Origin: Prescottella agglutinans
Lineage (GTDB): Bacteria; Actinomycetota; Actinomycetes; Mycobacteriales; Mycobacteriaceae
Direction: 5' to 3'
Assembly: GCF_004011865.1 (NCBI RefSeq)
Contig: NZ_RKLP01000013.1
Coordinates: 124,001 to 188,000, forward strand
Length of the DNA: 64,000 nt
The position numbers were made by a program, and so were the translations under genes. The notes beneath the pieces were generated by a model. The model was given only the letters and a program-made list of their open reading frames with translations, was not told the DNA's origin and searched no databases. This document shows positions 15,460 through 24,083 of the stretch, one piece after another. Each line of letters begins with the position of its first letter. Positions within the stretch are counted from its first letter, which is position 1.

Positions 15460-16722
15460 TCAGCCGCGGACCCCGGTGATCTCGTCCGGTGTGTGCGGCA
15501 GCTCGGCAGTGGCCGTGACCTCGCCCTTCTCGACGTCGACGGCGTGGATCCGATTGGTGGCGGGATCGGTCACGTACGCCGTGAACCCCTGCACGAACAG
15601 CGCCGGCCGCGGCGACTGCCACTTCTCGGGTTCGGTCCACGGGTCGATGACGGGCACACGGCGCACCACCGCGCCGGTCGCCGGGTCGATCACGTGCAGC
15701 GCGCCGTCGGTGCCGAGGACCAGTGCTTCACCGAACGGTCCGCGGCCGAGCGACCGGAACGTGTAGCTGGTCCCGAGGTCGACCAGGCGCAGTTCCCCGG
15801 TCGCCGTGTCGGTGAGGGACACGCGCTGCGGACGCTCGAGTTCGGCGTCCGGGTCGCTCTTGTAGTCGCCCAGGACAACGGCGGACGACTCCGAGCCGGC
15901 CTGGTTGCCGATCCGCCCGTACGGGTCGGGGCTGGTCACCTTGGTGATCGCGCCGTCGCGGTAGATCAGCAGCCCGTCCTGGCAGCCGAAGACCACCGTC
16001 TCGTCGGCGGCGACCGCCTCCCCGTGCACGCCCGGGCACTGCTCGCTGCGGGCGATCTCGGTGCGGGCCGCGTCGTGGACGACGATGCCGGTGCGGGTCT
16101 TCGCGTCGCCGATCGTGGTGATCAGGCGGCCGTCGGCCAGTTCCACCGCGACGCCGTGGTGCGCGACCGGGGTCGTGAACGTCGCCGTCTCCGGCTTGCC
16201 GTCGGCGAGGGCGGCGGTGTCGAACGACTCGGCGCGGCCGGTGCCGTCGTCGAACAGCACGGTGCGTCCCGCGTGGTGGACGACGTGTCCGGGCTTGTCG
16301 GCCTCGAACGTGACGTCGGTGAGGCTCGGGGCGGTGACGTAGTGGTGGGCGTGGTCGCCGTGCGCCTCGGACCAGGTGCCGGTGTCGAGCACCCGGAAGC
16401 CGTCCTCGGTCGTGACGACGACGTGCCGCTCGTCGCCCGCCGGATTGATGCGGTTGAAGCCGCCCAGCTCGGATTCGCCCACCACCGAGAGGGTTTCGGC
16501 GTCGAGCACGAGGATGCCGCCGTCGTAGGTGAGGGCCAGGCGTGGGGTCGCGGACCGGGCTTGGAACGGCTTGGCCGAGGTGGACTGCGGTCCCGACGCG
16601 GCGGCCGCGATCTCGGTGGTCGTGCCGTCGTCGGTGGCCGAGCATCCGGCGAGCAGGGCCGCGCACGTCGCGACGGACGCGGCGAGGGTGAGTCGCCGGG
16701 GAGTGGGATCGATGCGGATCAT
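15460..16722 (-). CDS. aztD: Zinc metallochaperone AztD-like lipoprotein
   Basis: A 420-residue lipoprotein with lipobox LLAGC (Cys27). The rest is a repeated beta-propeller-like sequence (LALTYDGGILVLDAETLSVV, F-R-V-L-D-T-G-T-W, HVIDPATGAVV, HAVDVEKGEV) with a His-rich stretch HGDHAHHY near residue 120 and further histidines (PGHVVHHAGR, PVAHHGVAVE). AztD is an extracytoplasmic zinc chaperone that loads the AztABC binding protein. No azt transporter genes are adjacent. The Zur-type box 22 bp upstream agrees with zinc-starvation control. Confidence 0.82.
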   Translation of the reverse strand: MIRIDPTPRRLTLAASVATCAALLAGCSATDDGTTTEIAAAASGPQSTSAKPFQARSATPRLALTYDGGILVLDAETLSVVGESELGGFNRINPAGDERHVVVTTEDGFRVLDTGTWSEAHGDHAHHYVTAPSLTDVTFEADKPGHVVHHAGRTVLFDDGTGRAESFDTAALADGKPETATFTTPVAHHGVAVELADGRLITTIGDAKTRTGIVVHDAARTEIARSEQCPGVHGEAVAADETVVFGCQDGLLIYRDGAITKVTSPDPYGRIGNQAGSESSAVVLGDYKSDPDAELERPQRVSLTDTATGELRLVDLGTSYTFRSLGRGPFGEALVLGTDGALHVIDPATGAVVRRVPVIDPWTEPEKWQSPRPALFVQGFTAYVTDPATNRIHAVDVEKGEVTATAELPHTPDEITGVRG

Positions 16723-16743
16723 GCCGCAAGGTCTATCGCCTAA

Positions 16744-16758
16744 TGAAAATGATTGTCA
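16744..16758. promoter_or_regulatory. Zur-type zinc-repressor box
   Basis: TGAAAATGATTGTCA is a near-palindrome of the Fur/Zur type (TGAnAATGATTnTCA), located 22-36 bp upstream of the aztD start. It also lies just outside the 3' end of the flavin monooxygenase gene, so aztD is the likely target. Confidence 0.75.
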
Positions 16759-16784
16759 AAGGCTGAAATATGCATTCGTGCATG

Positions 16785-18269
16785 TCACGCGGCATGCAGC
16801 AGTTCGAAGTCGTCGGCGTCGACGCGCCGGGTGCGTCGGCGGTACCCCCAGGACGAGCCGGGCCAGAGCGCGTGGTTCGACCCGGACCTGTCCAGATACC
16901 AACTGCTGCACCCGCCCGTGCTCCACACGCCGCGCGAGAGCCGTTCCCGCAGGATCGAGCCGAACGCCTCCTGGGCGTCGGCGCGGACGTCGAGGGCGTC
17001 CGCGCCGCTGGTGTCGGCCAGGCGCATCGCGTCGAGCGCGTACGCGATCTGCGCCTCGATCATGACGATCACCGAGTTGTGTCCCAGCCCGGTGTTGGGG
17101 CCGGAGAGGAAGAACGCGTTGGGCAGCCCGGAGACCGTGATGCCCAGATGGGTGTTCACGCCGCCGCGCTGCCAGCGCTCGAGCAGGCTCACCCCGTCCC
17201 GCCCGACCAGGTGCATGCGGTTCAGTGCGCCGGCGACCCGGAAGCCGGTCGCGTGGACGATGACGTCGACTGCGCGGTGGGTGCCGTCGGCGGTGACGAT
17301 GCCGTCGGGGCGGATCTCGGTGATCGCGTCGGTGACGAGTGTCGTGTTCTCGCGGCCGAGTGCCGGGTAGAAGTCGTTGGACCGCAGGATGCGCTTGCAG
17401 CCGATCCGGTAGTCCGGGGTGAGGTCCGCGCGCAGGTCGGCGTCGGGCACCTGGCGGCGCAGGTGCCGGCGGGCGCGCGCCTCGGTGACGCCGAGCAGTC
17501 GGGGGCTGCGGCCGAGCCCGATCGCGAGCGTTTCCGCGCCCCAGTAGGTGGCGGCGCGGAAGGCCTTGCGGGCCAGCGTGCTCCGACGGCTGACGGCCAT
17601 CGCCGCCCGGAACCGTCGGCGCGGCAGCACCCAGGCGGGGGTCCGCTGGAACACGTGCAGGCTCGCGGCCTCGCGGGCGATCCGGGGCACCACCTGCACC
17701 CCGCTGGCGCCGGTGCCGATCACCGCCACCCGCTTGCCGGCGAGATTCGCGTCGTCGGGCCACGCCGCCGAGTGCACGGCCTGCCCGGCGAACGTCTCGG
17801 CGCCCGGGATGCGGGGCAGGCGCGGCACGTTCAGCGCGCCCGACGCGATCACGAGGTACCGCGCCACGAACTCGCGTCCGGACCGGTCGAAAACGTGCCA
17901 GCGGCAATCGGTCTCGTTCCAGCGCGCGCCGGCCACCTCGGTGCCGAACTCGATGCGGTCGTCGAGGCCGTGGTTCTGCGTGAGCTCGGACAGGTAGTCC
18001 AGGATCTCCGGCTGTGCAGCGTGCGAACTGGACCAATCCCGTTTGGGGGCAAAGGAGTACGAGTACAGCACCGACGGGACATCGCACTCGCAGCCCGGGT
18101 AGGTGTTCTGCCGCCACGTGCCGCCGACGGCGTCGGCCTTCTCGAGGATCAGGAAGTCGTGCTCGCCGCGGCGGGTCAGTTCCAGGGCCATCCCGAGTCC
18201 GGCGAATCCGGCGCCCACTACGAGCACCCGGGTGTGACGTACCTGCTGCTGTGACGCCTGCTGGGACAC
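16785..18269 (-). CDS. Flavin-containing monooxygenase (Baeyer-Villiger type)
   Basis: A 494-residue two-dinucleotide-binding flavoprotein: FAD motif GAGFAG at residues 19-24, NADPH motif IGTGASGVQ near residue 180, and between them the Baeyer-Villiger fingerprint F-x-G-x-x-x-H-x-x-x-W-P (FAGQAVHSAAWP). EKADAVGGTWRQNTYPGCECD is family-typical. It would insert oxygen next to a ketone, or oxidise a heteroatom, using NADPH and O2; the substrate is not deducible. It lies on its own transcript, with a perfect palindrome (18333-18349) upstream, separate from gpsA. Confidence 0.88.
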   Translation of the reverse strand: MSQQASQQQVRHTRVLVVGAGFAGLGMALELTRRGEHDFLILEKADAVGGTWRQNTYPGCECDVPSVLYSYSFAPKRDWSSSHAAQPEILDYLSELTQNHGLDDRIEFGTEVAGARWNETDCRWHVFDRSGREFVARYLVIASGALNVPRLPRIPGAETFAGQAVHSAAWPDDANLAGKRVAVIGTGASGVQVVPRIAREAASLHVFQRTPAWVLPRRRFRAAMAVSRRSTLARKAFRAATYWGAETLAIGLGRSPRLLGVTEARARRHLRRQVPDADLRADLTPDYRIGCKRILRSNDFYPALGRENTTLVTDAITEIRPDGIVTADGTHRAVDVIVHATGFRVAGALNRMHLVGRDGVSLLERWQRGGVNTHLGITVSGLPNAFFLSGPNTGLGHNSVIVMIEAQIAYALDAMRLADTSGADALDVRADAQEAFGSILRERLSRGVWSTGGCSSWYLDRSGSNHALWPGSSWGYRRRTRRVDADDFELLHAA

Positions 18270-18332
18270 ACTGCTTCCTGCCTCGAGATCTGCGCAGCGC
18301 CTCCCTCACCGCCTGACGTCAGCAGTGTGCAA

Positions 18333-18349
18333 CTTGAACGATGTTCAAG
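18333..18349. promoter_or_regulatory. Palindromic operator upstream of the monooxygenase
   Basis: CTTGAACGATGTTCAAG is a perfect 7-3-7 inverted repeat, 64 bp upstream of the monooxygenase start and directly after gpsA. The size and symmetry fit a TetR-family site. The regulator is not adjacent. Confidence 0.5.
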
Positions 18350-18367
18350 ACAAATCGGTCGGGCGGC

Positions 18368-19375
18368 TCACGCGACCTCGTCCTCGCCCCCCGGCTGGAC
18401 TTTCCGCAGGCCACGGTAGGCCTCGGCGGGCGTGTGCCGACCGGCCACGACCGCCTCCACCTCCGCCGCGATGGGCATCGGGACGCGGTAGTCGCGGGCC
18501 AGTTCCATCACCGTCGGGGCGGTCTTGACGCCCTCGGCGACCTGTCCGAGTTCCACCACCGCCTGCTCCACGGTGAGCCCGCGCGCGATGGCCTCGCCGA
18601 CGCGCCGGTTGCGCGACCTCGGGCTCATGCACGTCGCGATCAGGTCGCCCACCCCGGTGAGCCCGGCGAACGTGCGCGGATTCGCGCCCATCGCCTCGCC
18701 CAGGCGGGTCATCTCCGCGAGCCCGCGGGCCAGGACCATCGCGCGGGTGTTGTCGCCGACCCCGAGGCCGTCCGCCATGCCCGACGCGATCGCCACGATG
18801 TTCTTGAGGACACCGCCGAGTTCGCAGCCCAGGACGTCGGTGTTGCGGTACACGCGGAAGACCTTGGACGCGAACAATGGTTGCAGCGCGGTCGCGACGT
18901 CCTCGTCCTGCGTGGCCACCACGGCCGCGGCCGCCATACCGTCGGCGATCTCGGTGGCGATGTTCGGCCCGGCCAGCAGCCCGACCGGGTGGCCCGGCAG
19001 GCATTCGGAGATCACCTCGGTGGGCCGCTGCCGGGTGCCGGGCTCGAGGCCCTTCGCGAGCGAGAGCACCGGCACCCACGCCCGGACCTCGTTGGAGATC
19101 TCGGAGAGCGTGCTGCGGATCGCGTGCGACGGCACCCCCACCACCAGCACGTCGGCCTCGTTCGCGGCCTCGACGATGTCGGACGTCGCGCGCAGGCCGT
19201 CCGGCAGGACGTGATCGCCGAGGTACTGCGAATTGCGGTGCACGGTGTTGATCTCGTCGGCCGTCTCGGGGCGCCGCGCCCACACCAGCGTGGGCGTGTT
19301 CCGGGACGCGAGTCCGGCCACCGTCGTCCCCCACGACCCGGAGCCGAGCACCACCACGCGGACTGGTCGGGCCAT
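18368..19375 (-). CDS. gpsA: NAD(P)-dependent glycerol-3-phosphate dehydrogenase
   Basis: A 335-residue enzyme, the usual GpsA length. The N-terminal Rossmann motif is [14 protein letters not shown]; the substrate region has [30 protein letters not shown] and the domain-2 motif [22 protein letters not shown]. The conserved Lys is in GGVLKN. It reduces dihydroxyacetone phosphate to sn-glycerol 3-phosphate for phospholipid synthesis in the cytoplasm. ATG is at 19375. No operon partner is evident. Confidence 0.96.
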   Translation of the reverse strand: MARPVRVVVLGSGSWGTTVAGLASRNTPTLVWARRPETADEINTVHRNSQYLGDHVLPDGLRATSDIVEAANEADVLVVGVPSHAIRSTLSEISNEVRAWVPVLSLAKGLEPGTRQRPTEVISECLPGHPVGLLAGPNIATEIADGMAAAAVVATQDEDVATALQPLFASKVFRVYRNTDVLGCELGGVLKNIVAIASGMADGLGVGDNTRAMVLARGLAEMTRLGEAMGANPRTFAGLTGVGDLIATCMSPRSRNRRVGEAIARGLTVEQAVVELGQVAEGVKTAPTVMELARDYRVPMPIAAEVEAVVAGRHTPAEAYRGLRKVQPGGEDEVA

Positions 19376-19493
19376 CAGCGATCACCTCGTGCGCGGACGT
19401 CGTGGCAGGTCATGACTTCAGGTTGGCACTCCGGGCGGATTCGCGGTGCCGATTCCCCGAACTCGACACCGGTCCGCGCCTACAGTCGGGTAC

Positions 19494-20639
19494 GTGTCGG
19501 ACGACCTGCCGCTACACGACGTGTACGCCGAGCCCGCGCTCGCCGACGTGCTGCCGTCGGCGCTCGCGTCGTGCGGTGTCCCGGGCGAGCGCAACCGCCT
19601 CGGGCTGCCGGAGACCGATCGGACGGTGGTGCTGCTGATCGACGGTCTCGGTTGGAACCTGCTGCGCCGCAACGTCGATGCCGCACCCTTCCTCAACGGC
19701 GTGGAGGGGCGTCCGATCCGGGCCGGATTCCCGACCACCACCGCGTCGTCGCTGGCGTCGTTCGGGACCGGTCTGCCACCGGGCCGGCACGGCGTCACCG
19801 GCTACGTCTCCGACGTCGCCGAGGCGGGCGGGCCGTTCAACTGGCTGCGCTGGCAGCGCGTGGGCGATCGGCGCGACGCGTCGGCGCGGGTGGTGCCGGA
19901 GCGGATCCAGCCGTACCCCACCGTCTTCGAGCGGGCCACGGCCGCGGGGGTGGTCGCGACGACGGTGCTGCCGCGCGAGTTCGCGGGCAGTGGCCTCACC
20001 CGCGCCACGCTGCGCGGCGCCCGATTCGTCGGGACCGTCGCGTACGGCGACCTGTTGCACTCGACCGTGCACGCCGCGACGGCCGGCGAGCGGACGCTCG
20101 TCTACTGCTACCTGAGCCAGATGGACACCCTCGGGCACGTGTACGGGCCCGGGACCGAGGGCTGGGTGGCGCAGTTGACGATCGTCGACCGGTTCGTCGA
20201 GGACCTCGTCGCCCGACTCGGCCCCGACGTCGAACTGCTGGTGACCGCCGACCACGGCATGGCCGTCGTCGACCCGTCGGACCGGATCGACTTCGACACC
20301 ACGCCCGACCTGTCCGAGGGGGTCGCCGCGCTCACCGGCGAGGCCCGCTGCCGGTACGTCCACGCCGAACCCGGTCGGGCCGTCGCGGTGCTGCGCCGCT
20401 GGCGCGAGGTGCTCGGAGAGCGAGCCTGGGTCGGGACCCGCGACGACGTCGTGGCGGCCGGGCTGATCGGGCCGGACCCGACGCCGGCCGCGCTGCGCCG
20501 GATCGGTGACGTGGTGGCGATCGCCCGCGGCGGGACGGCCGTGGTGCGCACCGAGGTGGAGCCGAGGATGTCGATGCTCAGCGGTCAGCACGGTGCGCTC
20601 ACCGACGACGAACTGCTGGTTCCGCTACTGCAGGTGTGA
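19494..20639 (+). CDS. Alkaline-phosphatase-superfamily phosphodiesterase / nucleotide pyrophosphatase
   Basis: A 381-residue metalloenzyme of the type-I phosphodiesterase/nucleotide pyrophosphatase branch: a metal-binding Asp in VLLIDGLGWNLL, a nucleophile Thr in FPTTTASSLASFGTG, S-Q-M-D-T-L-G-H-V-Y-G-P-G with the metal-binding Asp and His, and TADHGM. It probably hydrolyses a phosphodiester or pyrophosphate; its location is likely cytoplasmic because no signal peptide is seen. GTG at 19494 lies 7 nt after a -10 box TACAGT (19481-19486), suggesting a leaderless mRNA. The longer in-frame start at 19446 would lie upstream of that promoter. Confidence 0.85.
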   Translation: MSDDLPLHDVYAEPALADVLPSALASCGVPGERNRLGLPETDRTVVLLIDGLGWNLLRRNVDAAPFLNGVEGRPIRAGFPTTTASSLASFGTGLPPGRHGVTGYVSDVAEAGGPFNWLRWQRVGDRRDASARVVPERIQPYPTVFERATAAGVVATTVLPREFAGSGLTRATLRGARFVGTVAYGDLLHSTVHAATAGERTLVYCYLSQMDTLGHVYGPGTEGWVAQLTIVDRFVEDLVARLGPDVELLVTADHGMAVVDPSDRIDFDTTPDLSEGVAALTGEARCRYVHAEPGRAVAVLRRWREVLGERAWVGTRDDVVAAGLIGPDPTPAALRRIGDVVAIARGGTAVVRTEVEPRMSMLSGQHGALTDDELLVPLLQV

Positions 20640-20644
20640 CGAGC

Positions 20645-20684
20645 GTGGTTCGGACGGAAGATCGTTCGTGACCGTCCGAACCAC
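20645..20684. terminator. Bidirectional terminator hairpin
   Basis: GTGGTTCGGACGG (20645-20657) and CCGTCCGAACCAC (20672-20684) form a perfect 13-bp stem with a 14-nt loop between the convergent phosphodiesterase and tyrosine phosphatase genes. Confidence 0.85.
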
Positions 20685-20699
20685 GGCCCGGTGGGTGAT

Positions 20700-21680
20700 C
20701 TACGCCGATAGCTTGTGCGTGAGCTTCGCGATGGTCGTGTCGTCGAGGCCGAGGCCCTTGGTGAGGTACCCGTTCACGTCGCCGTAGGTGGTGTGCATCT
20801 GCGCGAGTCCGGCTTCGAGGTAGCTCTTGTCGACGGCCAGGACGGGCGTGAGGTTGAGCGCGACCTGCTCACCAGCTGGCCCCATCGCCGCGCGGATCTG
20901 TGCGAGCGTGGCGGCAGTGGTCTCGGCCAGGTACTCGTTGCTGAGCAGGTAGTCGTCCATGACCGTCGCGGGCGCCGCCCCGGCCAGGCTCTGCAGGATC
21001 GCGGCGGTCCAGCCGGTGCGGTCCTTGCCGGCGCTGCAGTGGAAGATCACCGGCCCGTCGCTGTTCGCGATGTCGGTGAGCACCTGCTTGAAGCCCGCGC
21101 GCTTCGCCGGATCGGTGACGTAGCTGCGGTTGGCGTCGATCATGAACTGCCGGCCCTGCTCGGGCGACTTGATCGTCGAAGCCAGCGTGACCAGGTCGCC
21201 GAACTCGATCGGGATGTTCTTGTAGATGGCGCCCGCCGGGACCTTGTCGGGACCACCTACGAGCGGATTGCTGATCTCGGTGGGACCGCGCAGGTCGTAG
21301 ATGTGCTTGATGTTCAGCGACGACAGTGTCGCCAGGTCGGCGTCACTGGCAGACGACAGTGCGTTCGAGCGGTAGATGACACCGCGCCTCAGGTGGTCAC
21401 CGCCCGTGGCGGCGTACCCGGGACCGTCGTTCCCGGCGACGTCCCGGAAGTTGGCGATCGAGGTCAGCTTCGCAGTCGGATCCAGCGGTGTCTCAGCGGA
21501 TCCCGTGCCGAGCGACCCGAGCGAACCGGTGCCGAGCGAGCCGAGCGAACCGGTGCCAGCCGAACCGAGATCGAGTGCTGAGGCGATCGTGTTGGCGGAG
21601 AGGAGCATTCCTCCGGCGAGGAGCAGGGCGGTGGCGGATCGCGTGGTCCGCACGTGTAACGGGCTGGAGCCTGCCTTCAT
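20700..21680 (-). CDS. Secreted tyrosine/serine protein phosphatase (PtpB-like)
   Basis: A 326-residue exported phosphatase. The signal peptide spans about residues 10-35 (TALLLAGGMLLSANTIASA), then a short Gly/Ser/Leu repeat (two copies of TGSLGSLG), then the catalytic domain: NFRDVAG, RGVIYRSNAL, HIYDLRGPTEI and the P-loop HCSAGKDRTG (Cys nucleophile, Arg of CX5R). The pattern matches the tyrosine phosphatases of the mycobacterial PtpB type, which act on phosphotyrosine, phosphoserine or phosphoinositides. It is exported, so it could act in the envelope or on host substrates (inference). ATG at 21680 has AGGAACC upstream. Confidence 0.9.
   Translation of the reverse strand: MKAGSSPLHVRTTRSATALLLAGGMLLSANTIASALDLGSAGTGSLGSLGTGSLGSLGTGSAETPLDPTAKLTSIANFRDVAGNDGPGYAATGGDHLRRGVIYRSNALSSASDADLATLSSLNIKHIYDLRGPTEISNPLVGGPDKVPAGAIYKNIPIEFGDLVTLASTIKSPEQGRQFMIDANRSYVTDPAKRAGFKQVLTDIANSDGPVIFHCSAGKDRTGWTAAILQSLAGAAPATVMDDYLLSNEYLAETTAATLAQIRAAMGPAGEQVALNLTPVLAVDKSYLEAGLAQMHTTYGDVNGYLTKGLGLDDTTIAKLTHKLSA
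21507..21554. repeat. Two tandem 24-bp repeats inside the phosphatase gene
   Basis: Units 21507-21530 and 21531-21554 differ at one base and encode the eight-residue repeat TGSLGSLG between signal peptide and phosphatase domain. It is a site where unit number could vary by slippage. Confidence 0.75.
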
Positions 21681-21958
21681 TTCGGTTCCTTTCGTTGTGT
21701 GGAGCGGTGTGTGTTTCAGGGGGGTGACGTCGGCGGCGCCGGTGAATCCGTATCGGTCGCAGGGACCGATGATTCCGACCTCGAGGGGCCGGAGCGGAGG
21801 CCGAGGTAGTGGGGGAGTGCCGGTTCGCGTGTGACGGTGAGGATCTCGTCGGGTTTGCCGTTGCCGCCGGGACGAACGTCAGGTCGTGCTCGGGCCGGCC
21901 GAGCCATTCCGGTTCGCGCGAGCGGTCGGTTCAGGCGCCGGTGGCGTGGGCGAGAGCA

Positions 21959-23149
21959 TCACGCGACCTCCTGCCCGGCGACGCGGGCCCAGTACGAGCC
22001 GTCGAGCATCTCCTCGACCGTCTTGCGGTGCAGGATCATGTCGTCGGGGTCGGCGGGGGCTTCGGCCTGACCGAACGCGACGGCCCGGCTCTGGACGCGG
22101 AACATGATGATCGCGTGCCGCAGGGCGGCGTAGAGGGTGTAGAAGGCGAGATCGGTTGCACGATGGCCGGTGAGGTCGCGGTAGGTGCCCACGACGTCGT
22201 CGCGGCGCAGGAAGCCCGGGAGGCCGGGCAGCCCGGCGACACCGGCGAGGTCCTCGAAGAACCTGTGGATGAAGATCATCCAACCGAGATCCAGTTCGCG
22301 GGGGCCGAGGGTGGCCATCTCCCAGTCGAGGACCGCGACCGGTTCGAAGTCGCGGTAGATGATGTTCCCGATCCGCGAATCGCCCCAGCACAGCACGGCC
22401 GGCCCGGCGACGGTGGGCCAGTTGTTGTCGAGCCAGTCGAGCCCGCGTTCGATGAGCGGTGAACGCGGGCCGGTCTCGGTGGCCCATTCGTAGTAGCGGC
22501 GCTGGCCGTCCACATGCGCGCGCAGCGTGACGTCAGCGGTGACCTCGCCAGCGCCCTCCACCGGCGACAGGCTCGGAAACACCTGGGCGGGTGCGGGTAT
22601 CGCGTGCAGGTCGGCGAGCACCCGGACCGACGAATCCTGCAGGCGCCGGCGCTCCTCCGGCGAGCCCTCGGACAGCCAGGACCCGCCGAAGTTGTAGGGC
22701 ATCACGTCGGGTGGGACCTGCCCGTCGAGTCGTTCCATGACGAAGAACTCGCCGCCGAGTGCGTCCGGGGAGGTTTCGGACCAGTACACGCGCGGCACCG
22801 GCACCGACGAGTGCGCGCCGACCGCCTTGATCACCTGGTACTGCTGGTCCAGGTCGTAGGTGGGGAAGATCGGCACCCCCGACGGCGCGGGCGCGATGCG
22901 GGCGACCAGGTAGTGGTGGCGTCGTTCGTCGTCCTCGTTCCACAGCGCGTCGAACAGGATCGTCTCGTTCGACATCCCGTTCGCGGCCGGGACCTGCACG
23001 TCGGTGACCTCGGGGTCCGCGCCGGCGGGGAGCTTGGTGCCCAGCCAGGTCTGCAGGCGGGCGGCGAGTTCGCCGGGGTCGGTGCGGGAGGCGACGGGTC
23101 GGGACATCTCGGAGAAGTCCTGATCGTCGGTCGTGTACTCGGAACTCAT
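21959..23149 (-). CDS. Phosphotransferase (APH/ACAD10-like) family protein
   Basis: A 396-residue kinase-fold protein. Motifs: SNETILFDALW (glycine-loop region), EFFVMERLDGQVPPDVMPYN, a catalytic-loop variant LCWGDSRIGNIIY and a metal-binding DWE (AVLDWEMATLGP). The Trp-Gly-Asp form of the loop is typical of the ACAD10-like branch of aminoglycoside-phosphotransferase relatives, which phosphorylate hydroxylated acyl-CoA or similar metabolites. The ATG at 23149 faces the TetR gene across a region with two operators. The 278 bp between this gene's end and the phosphatase (21681-21958) show nothing recognisable. Confidence 0.85.
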   Translation of the reverse strand: MSSEYTTDDQDFSEMSRPVASRTDPGELAARLQTWLGTKLPAGADPEVTDVQVPAANGMSNETILFDALWNEDDERRHHYLVARIAPAPSGVPIFPTYDLDQQYQVIKAVGAHSSVPVPRVYWSETSPDALGGEFFVMERLDGQVPPDVMPYNFGGSWLSEGSPEERRRLQDSSVRVLADLHAIPAPAQVFPSLSPVEGAGEVTADVTLRAHVDGQRRYYEWATETGPRSPLIERGLDWLDNNWPTVAGPAVLCWGDSRIGNIIYRDFEPVAVLDWEMATLGPRELDLGWMIFIHRFFEDLAGVAGLPGLPGFLRRDDVVGTYRDLTGHRATDLAFYTLYAALRHAIIMFRVQSRAVAFGQAEAPADPDDMILHRKTVEEMLDGSYWARVAGQEVA

Positions 23150-23275
23150 AGCGCCCCTTGGACGGTCGGAGGAGCCCGCGGGCCCCTCAGGCGTTGAAAA
23201 GCGTTGCAGCAGAGCAGGTACAGAGGTCTTTCGTTCCGCTTTCCCGGAGTGTCGACGGGCGCGGTAGGCTCTAGT

Positions 23276-23315
23276 CGTTACAACCTGTAACGGCTGGGTT
23301 GTTAAATAATGTAAC
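23276..23315. promoter_or_regulatory. Two TetR-type operators in a divergent promoter region
   Basis: CGTTACAACCTGTAACG (23276-23292) is a perfect 7-3-7 palindrome. GTTAAATAATGTAAC (23301-23315) repeats the GTTAxA-N3-TGTAAC core with one symmetry mismatch. Their centres are 24 bp apart, between the phosphotransferase and the TetR gene. Confidence 0.65.
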
Positions 23316-23349
23316 GGCCGTCACAACGCGACGCAAGGGGTTCGGTGGA

Positions 23350-23991
23350 ATGTCCAGGAAGCGGCAGGCGCAGCATCGGCTTGGGCCGCAACGAGATCCT
23401 GCGATCGACGAGGCGGTGTTGCGGGCGACGCGGGAGCTGCTGATCGAGAACGGCTACGCCGGGACCACGATCGACGCGATCTCCACACGCGCCGGTGCCG
23501 GGCGGCCCGCCATCTACCGGCGCTGGCCGTCGAAGGCGCACATCGTGCACGACGCGGTGTATCCGGTGATGGAGTCGGAGACCGTGTCCGACGACGTCGA
23601 GATCGCCGAGGAGATCGGCCGACTGACGTACGGCGCGGTCGCGCTGTTCGGCGATGCGGCGGCGCGGGAGGCCGTGCCGGGGCTGATGAGCGAGGGCCGC
23701 AGCGACCCGGAACTGCGCAAGGCACTGACCACGGACCAACTCGAGGTGGTCCGTGAGGAACTCGGCAACCGGATCGCCCGGGCGGTCGACGCCGGCGAAG
23801 TGCGCGAGGGCATCGACGCGGACACCCTCCTCGACGTCATCGCCGGCGCCGCGATCTTCGCGCAGTCGGCCCGGGATGTTCAGGACCAGGAGCGGCTCGC
23901 GTCGACGCTCGTCGACATCGTGCTGAACGGTGTCCTACCTGCGGCGGGGCCGACGACCTCGAGCGAGCGGGAACCGCTCCGCCAAGTGTGA
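23350..23991 (+). CDS. TetR family transcriptional regulator
   Basis: A 213-residue repressor: an N-terminal HTH (AVLRATRELLIENGYAGTTI, DAISTRAGAGRPAIYRRWPSK) and a helical C-terminal ligand domain of the TetR_C_11-like kind. ATG at 23350 is preceded by GGTGGA; an in-frame ATG at 23299 lies between the two operators and is unlikely. The palindromes at 23276-23315 suggest it represses itself and the divergent phosphotransferase gene. The esterase gene downstream is probably in the same unit. Confidence 0.92.
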   Translation: MSRKRQAQHRLGPQRDPAIDEAVLRATRELLIENGYAGTTIDAISTRAGAGRPAIYRRWPSKAHIVHDAVYPVMESETVSDDVEIAEEIGRLTYGAVALFGDAAAREAVPGLMSEGRSDPELRKALTTDQLEVVREELGNRIARAVDAGEVREGIDADTLLDVIAGAAIFAQSARDVQDQERLASTLVDIVLNGVLPAAGPTTSSEREPLRQV

Positions 23992-24083
23992 CGAGCGAGT
24001 CGCTGCGCCGGGAGGCGTCGGACTCTATCGTGGCGGACGGGGTGGACCAGGCCATCCCTGTGCGGAGGACGACTGGGGGCAGT

